Origin: JAAYKM01 sp964411235
Lineage (GTDB): Bacteria > Desulfobacterota > Syntrophia > Syntrophales > JAAYKM01
DNA length: 10,728 bases
Assembly (NCBI GenBank): GCA_964411235.1
Contig: CAYPKE010000087.1
Span: 1 to 10,728 of the forward strand
Direction of reading: 5' to 3'
Below, in pieces: positions 6,553-10,728 of the stretch. Positions within the stretch are counted from its first letter, which is position 1, and each line of letters starts with the position of its first letter. The notes beneath the pieces are model-generated. The model was given only the letters and a program-made list of their open reading frames with translations. It had not been told where the DNA came from and searched no databases. The translations under genes were made by a program, and so were the position numbers.

Positions 6553-9003
6553 GTGAGCGGAGACAAAGCGCCGGTTGGTTGCACCGTCCATCGGTTAGGT
6601 GATTTCGCAGGGCCGGTTCCCCAGCTCAAGGAAACCATGGCCATCATGGGATTTACAGACGGAGGGAATCTCAGGGCGGAAACTTTGCCCTTTTCCTCCG
6701 GCGACACAACGGCAGGCAACGAAACAGAACTGCAGGCCGTTGTGGAAGGTCACAAAAGCGACGTGGATTTGCCTAATGTGATTGAACAATCCAACTACTT
6801 TTCCAACATTCTCCGCCGTGCCGCTTCGGGTGACCTGCCGGGGAAAAGTGTATCGGAGCTGGAAAAATTCATCAATGAAAACAACGATCAGGTTTGGGAA
6901 AACAGCTGGGTTCGCCTTCCCCTGGGGATGCTGGGGAAATTCGCCCGCGAGATCATCGAGACGGATCTGCTGGCAGATAAAAGCGATGCCGCGCAGGGAA
7001 GAAGGACTGATGCGGACCGTTTCATGTTGCGACATCGCAACCGGGAGTGTTTCCGGGTCCCCGTCAGTTATCTGCTTAAGCTTGCCCTGGCCGATGCGGT
7101 GGATACGGAAAAGCCTGTTGCGCCGTTTATTGCCCGGACCGGTATCCGGCTCATGGAGCATTTCTTAAGTGACAACACCTCACCGGAGACGTTTTCTTTC
7201 TATGTATCCGCTCCCGCCGCCGGTTCAGGACCAGGCAAAGATATGGCCAAGGAAACTGCGAAGCGATTCCTCCTCATCCAGCTTCTGGTCATGTATGCGA
7301 ACGAGAAATTCGGTCTCGCGGCATCCGGACAGAGGGTGAAGGTTTTCTTTTCCCCCCACCCGCCGACTCGGCAGAAAAAGCTGAACGCCTGCATTTCCGA
7401 TGCGTTTTATCGCGAACTTTTCATGAATCCATGCCTGGCGGGCTGGAACCGAGGGGAAGCCAAGTACGAATATATGCACCTGTGCCACCAGGTACTCAGC
7501 CGAAGCCAGATGAACGCTCTGGCCAAACTTCGTGAAGCGGGTATCATCACCCGCAATCTTGTCGTCCTGCCCAGCACCTCCAACATCAGTCTTGCCAATA
7601 ACGGCATTCACGTCAGCCTTGGCAGCCGAAAGCTAAGCGCGCTTATGGCGTGTGAAACGTCAGGGTACACGAGGCGTCACGAAAAATACGTCGGCGATCT
7701 GGCCGTTAAAATTCTGGAGCACTTCATCCCCCTCTTCGTCGGTACTTACAGCGGCGCTCCTTATCGTCTTGACTTCACGGACTTTCACGCCGAGCGGGCA
7801 CTGGGCTTTCTCCCGCACGAACTGGATTTCACGCATTTGCGGATGTTCTGGAGGCGCTGGAAAAAAAAGGCAAAGCTTAATCTTTTCGGAAGCCCCATAA
7901 CGCCGTTCGGTCCTCCCTGCATAGACAATGTGATCAGCCGTCTGGGGAAGGTACGCGGGGATTGCGTGCCGGATTACCGGCTGATCGATTATCTGGTTGC
8001 TCTGATGAGTACGGAGAAAAGCCCTGCTCTGAGTGGAGAGCTTTTCAACCAGGACCGCCTTCGTCAGGATCTCCATGATCTGGGCGTATTTGACAAAAGA
8101 ATGTCCCTGTATTCCTTTATCAAGTTACGGGAATACGAGGCGATGGGATTCTCCGGCTTTGAGAGCCGTTTTTACAGCCTTTTCCCCAGCTTCGAGAACG
8201 ACATGGCGAAGGCGATCGATCTGCAGAACCTGCTTCATGCCCTGGCTTTCAAATACATGGCCCAGGAACAGGTTACTCACGGGCATATTCCGGACGATCC
8301 TTTCATTGAAAGTGAAAGACGTCAGATTGTATTTGGCTGTGCTGTCGGTATTCCTACCTTTTTCGTTCGCCAGGATACACAGAATAGGTTCATGAGGAGA
8401 ATCCTTGACCGGACAAGGCGGATAAGGCCAAGCAGCCGGTATCCGGGTTACCTTCGTGTTCGCCACCACGATTACTGCCGCGGACTGATTGAACTGATCC
8501 GTGAGGATGGGGCCGATCTGGTCGAGCTTTTCGGTATGGAGGAAACCTTAAACGAGCTGATGGCGAGCCTCGATGAGCCATCGGCCTGTTCGGCTTCCGG
8601 GCGCCTTGTCGGCGGAATGCTCTCCGGCCTCGGTGTACGATCCCCTTTCGACCTTGACGGAGATGGTTTTCAGGGCGCCCTGGAAAATTATTACCGCAAT
8701 GACCTTCGCCGCTCCCATATCAGGGAAGGCTGGCGCTTTTTTGAGCAGGATATCTGGATGATGGAAGGCGTGAATTGTCCGGAAACCCGGTCATTCGGGA
8801 AAACGTTAAGGCTTCTATCGGGTTTCCGGGACATCGACGCATTCCTTGCTTCATCGTACCAGGATGTTGTGCAAGAACGGATTTCCGAAGCGAATCTTCG
8901 AAGGCTCATTCATCTGATGCTGTTCAGCATTCATGCAGAAACTATCGAAACCGTCAAAACAAAGGCGGATGAAACAGTTGCCGCCGTTTTCCTGTCGCAG
9001 TGA
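6553..9003 (+). CDS. Large soluble protein of unknown function (816 aa)
   Basis: I do not recognise a family. The start is a GTG with a strong GGAAGGG five bases upstream. The protein shows no signal peptide or membrane segment and is rich in Arg, His, Leu and aromatic residues, so it is probably cytoplasmic. The first ~75 residues look low in structure. Blocks dense in Trp, His, Arg and Asp look conserved: RHRNRECFRVP (160-170), the KYEYMHLCHQVLSRSQMN stretch (304-321), STSNISLANNGIHVSLGSRK (341-360), YRLDFTDFHAERALGFLPHE (404-423), HLRMFWRRWKKKAKLNLFGSP (428-448), and RVRHHDYCRGL with GADLVELFG (635-661). The LANNGIHVSLGS segment might be part of an active site. The stop overlaps the psd start by one base (TGATG), so the two are translationally coupled, and a role linked to phosphatidylserine or phosphatidylethanolamine metabolism or membrane assembly is a guess from context. 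Confidence 0.85.
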   Translation: MSGDKAPVGCTVHRLGDFAGPVPQLKETMAIMGFTDGGNLRAETLPFSSGDTTAGNETELQAVVEGHKSDVDLPNVIEQSNYFSNILRRAASGDLPGKSVSELEKFINENNDQVWENSWVRLPLGMLGKFAREIIETDLLADKSDAAQGRRTDADRFMLRHRNRECFRVPVSYLLKLALADAVDTEKPVAPFIARTGIRLMEHFLSDNTSPETFSFYVSAPAAGSGPGKDMAKETAKRFLLIQLLVMYANEKFGLAASGQRVKVFFSPHPPTRQKKLNACISDAFYRELFMNPCLAGWNRGEAKYEYMHLCHQVLSRSQMNALAKLREAGIITRNLVVLPSTSNISLANNGIHVSLGSRKLSALMACETSGYTRRHEKYVGDLAVKILEHFIPLFVGTYSGAPYRLDFTDFHAERALGFLPHELDFTHLRMFWRRWKKKAKLNLFGSPITPFGPPCIDNVISRLGKVRGDCVPDYRLIDYLVALMSTEKSPALSGELFNQDRLRQDLHDLGVFDKRMSLYSFIKLREYEAMGFSGFESRFYSLFPSFENDMAKAIDLQNLLHALAFKYMAQEQVTHGHIPDDPFIESERRQIVFGCAVGIPTFFVRQDTQNRFMRRILDRTRRIRPSSRYPGYLRVRHHDYCRGLIELIREDGADLVELFGMEETLNELMASLDEPSACSASGRLVGGMLSGLGVRSPFDLDGDGFQGALENYYRNDLRRSHIREGWRFFEQDIWMMEGVNCPETRSFGKTLRLLSGFRDIDAFLASSYQDVVQERISEANLRRLIHLMLFSIHAETIETVKTKADETVAAVFLSQ

Positions 9004-10031
9004 TGTCCATGCAGCACCAATATATCGACCGTGAAACAAAACAGGTCATGACGGAGCAGTTCTACGGAGACAAAGCCGTGAACTTTCTCTATTCAAAATT
9101 GCGTGAAAATGCTCCCGCGCTCTTCCGGGTCGTGACCGGACCACGCGTCTCACGCTGGCTCGGGTACCTCAATTATGAATCGTTCATTGGTGAGAAGATT
9201 CTTGCGCATGGCGCGTTTCTCCGCGCTCATGGAATTAATGGCGCGGAATGCCTTGAAGATCCGATTCGTCTGGACACCATCAAAAAAATTTTCGAAAGAA
9301 AGATACGCTTCTGGGATTGCCGTCCCATGCCCAATGATCCGGGTGCCGTCGTTTCGCCCTGTGATGCCAAAATAGTGTACGCTTCCCTTTACGAGAACTC
9401 TTCCTTTTTTATCAAAGGGAAGTTCTTTGACTACGATGAACTGATCGGCACGGATAAAACGACGTGGAATCGGGCATTCAGGACGGGAGATGTCGCCATC
9501 TTCCGCCTTACGCCCGAGAAATACCATTACAATCATACACCCGTGGCGGGTAAGGTGGTCGATTTTTATGCCATATCCGGATCCTACCACTCCTGTCACC
9601 CGCATGCGGTCATCGCTGCTTGCACGCCCTATTCCAAGAACAAGCGGATCGTCACGGTGATTGACACCGACGTTCCTGGAGGCACCCGGGTAGGTCTGGT
9701 TGCCATGGTAGAAGTGGTGGCCCTGATGATCGGCGACATTGTCCAACGCTACAGCGATTATCACTATGACAACCCTACTGCGGTAGGCCCGGGCCTTTTT
9801 ATGCGAAGAGGTCAGCCGAAGAGCCTTTTCCGCCCCGGCAGCAGTACGGTCATCCTGTTTTTCGAAAAAGACAGGGTTCGCTTTGCCGATGATATCGTCG
9901 CCAACATGTACGCCCCTAATGTGGAAAGTCTGTTCAGCGAAGGCTTCGGCCGCCGGTTTGTGGAGACGGATGTCAGGGTCCGTTCCCGGATCGGAACGGT
10001 CCTGGCAAAAAAAGGGACGGCGGATGTCTGA
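9003..10031 (+). CDS. psd: Phosphatidylserine decarboxylase
   Basis: A 342-residue pyruvoyl enzyme precursor that makes phosphatidylethanolamine from phosphatidylserine. The likely catalytic residues are visible: Asp121 in SPCDAK, His175 and His178 in LTPEKYHYNHTPVAGKV, and the self-cleavage site PGSST (G279/S280), where Ser becomes the pyruvoyl group of the alpha chain; E. coli has LGST. The N-terminal part (FYGDKAVNFLYS...) and the length of ~340 fit the longer type II-like bacterial PSDs (Clostridium/Chlamydia style) rather than short Gram-positive ones. The ATG at 9003 overlaps the previous stop (TGATG); a GTG at 9000 or an ATG at 9009 are alternatives, and no clear ribosome site is present, consistent with coupling. 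No pssA synthase gene is in view. Confidence 0.93.
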   Translation: MSMQHQYIDRETKQVMTEQFYGDKAVNFLYSKLRENAPALFRVVTGPRVSRWLGYLNYESFIGEKILAHGAFLRAHGINGAECLEDPIRLDTIKKIFERKIRFWDCRPMPNDPGAVVSPCDAKIVYASLYENSSFFIKGKFFDYDELIGTDKTTWNRAFRTGDVAIFRLTPEKYHYNHTPVAGKVVDFYAISGSYHSCHPHAVIAACTPYSKNKRIVTVIDTDVPGGTRVGLVAMVEVVALMIGDIVQRYSDYHYDNPTAVGPGLFMRRGQPKSLFRPGSSTVILFFEKDRVRFADDIVANMYAPNVESLFSEGFGRRFVETDVRVRSRIGTVLAKKGTADV

Positions 10032-10067
10032 AAGACAGCGAAGCCGGTTTGAAGGGAGAGGAGAAAC

Positions 10068-10700
10068 ATGAACAGCTTATGGTTTTGTTTAATCGCCGCT
10101 GGCTTTTTCACGTTGATGTTTGCCTGGGGTTTTCGAGTTCTTCCCCGCGAGGAATGGCAATTTCTTGCGGTGATGCCGCGAAGGCGTCTTGCTGATGGTG
10201 TCTGGGAGGGATTAAATTTCACTTTTTATGGCATTTTCAATGCGGTTGCCCATGTATTGGCTTTGATTTTATTCATTATATTGACCGCATCGGTCGGCGT
10301 ACCCATTTTGATGTCCCTGGCGACGATCCTGGTTCTCATGGCATTCTGTCTGCCTGCATCCAATCTTCTGGCACGATGGATCGAGAAGAAACCCTATAAT
10401 TTCACCGTATCGGGGGCTTTCTTTACCGGGGTGATTTTTGCACCGGTTGCGATCTGGCTGAGCCATTATCTGACGGCCCCCGCCTCGGTTTTACCTCTGA
10501 CGCCCGTCTATGCGGCAATGGCCATCGCGTACGCCGTTGGAGAAGGGACGGGCCGACTGGGTTGCATCAGCTTCGGCTGCTGTTACGGAAAACCCCTGTC
10601 CGTCGATTCCGGTTGGCGCAGCAAAATCATTCGTTCCCTTGCCTTTGTTTTCACCGGTAAGACTAAAAAAATCTGGTTCTTTCGGGTTTGTTGTGCATAG
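10068..10700 (+). CDS. Lgt-like membrane protein, apparently truncated at C terminus
   Basis: A polytopic membrane protein with about five hydrophobic helices (roughly 4-22, 54-73, 78-100, 112-133 and 143-163) and the signature GEGTGRLGCISFGCCYGKP (158-176). That signature is the variant 'GRxGCxxxGCCYG' form of the prolipoprotein diacylglyceryl transferase motif; canonical Lgt has GRxGNFxNxE. True Lgt transfers diacylglyceryl from phosphatidylglycerol to the lipobox Cys; the substrate of GCCYG variants is uncertain. A strong GGAGAGGAG precedes the ATG, 36 bases after psd. Family-like sequence runs to TGKTKKI (~202) and then gives way to WFFRVCCA and a stop. Family members usually continue through further helices, so the gene looks disrupted, either by an insertion starting near 10675 or by a frameshift at the A7 run (10665-10671). 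Confidence 0.75.
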   Translation: MNSLWFCLIAAGFFTLMFAWGFRVLPREEWQFLAVMPRRRLADGVWEGLNFTFYGIFNAVAHVLALILFIILTASVGVPILMSLATILVLMAFCLPASNLLARWIEKKPYNFTVSGAFFTGVIFAPVAIWLSHYLTAPASVLPLTPVYAAMAIAYAVGEGTGRLGCISFGCCYGKPLSVDSGWRSKIIRSLAFVFTGKTKKIWFFRVCCA

Positions 10701-10728
10701 GTTCAATTAATTGTTGGTTCTTTGATAA
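10675..10728. mobile_element. Possible terminus of an ISL3-like insertion sequence
   Basis: At 10675 the sequence becomes AT-richer and begins GGTTCTTTCGGGTTTGTTGT, which resembles the GG(C/T)TCTT starts of ISL3-family terminal repeats as I remember them. It follows an A-rich stretch (10665-10674), the sort of target these elements favour, and the junction coincides with loss of family-like sequence in the Lgt-like protein at residue 203. TGGTTCTTT is repeated at 10674-10682 and 10715-10723. No transposase is visible because the window ends, so this is a tentative call. Confidence 0.3.

Noticed and set aside
6700..8520. Possibility that the 816-residue protein is two fused known enzymes
   Set aside because: No second start, linker or recognisable domain boundary could be seen, and none of the blocks matched a family I could name.
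9150..9764. 204-codon open frame on the - strand
   Set aside because: It is antisense to the core of phosphatidylserine decarboxylase, which has the expected catalytic motifs.

Overview
The window looks like chromosomal DNA from a Gram-negative anaerobe, most plausibly a Desulfobacterota (former Deltaproteobacteria, Syntrophus/Geobacter-like) genome. This is inferred from the metX-metW pair, the stand-alone MoaD/E1/MOSC set, moderate G+C judged by eye, and dense operons with 1-16 base overlaps. No RNA gene or CRISPR array was seen. The only hint of mobile DNA is at the extreme right edge.

Region 1 (1-2607, + strand) is a compact operon. It holds the 3' end of metX (homoserine O-acyltransferase), metW, a MoaD/ThiS-like ubiquitin-fold protein, a 39-residue CxxC micro-ORF, a MoeB/ThiF-type E1-like adenylyltransferase and a MOSC-domain protein. 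The carrier, activating enzyme and MOSC protein form a sulfur-carrier or metal-pterin module directly behind methionine genes. It could supply sulfur for homocysteine synthesis or serve a molybdenum/tungsten cofactor enzyme; the sequence does not decide between these.

Region 2 (2685-6173) carries cell-surface glycan genes. A soluble GT2 glycosyltransferase on the + strand converges on a - strand pair, glf (UDP-galactopyranose mutase) followed by a multi-spanning GT39/PMT-like membrane glycosyltransferase. glf makes UDP-galactofuranose, so a galactofuranose-containing surface glycan is likely.

Region 3 (6174-6552) is a gene-free divergent spacer with a cluster of small direct and inverted repeats (6421-6481) that looks like an operator/promoter zone.

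Region 4 (6553-10728, + strand) is the least explained part. An 816-residue soluble protein of no family I recognise overlaps a phosphatidylserine decarboxylase gene by one base. That is followed, 36 bases on, by a membrane protein carrying an Lgt-like signature. The setting points to membrane phospholipid or lipoprotein metabolism. The Lgt-like gene loses family-like sequence near 10675, where an AT-richer sequence starting GGTTCTTTCGGG begins; this may be the terminus of an ISL3-type insertion sequence that breaks the gene.
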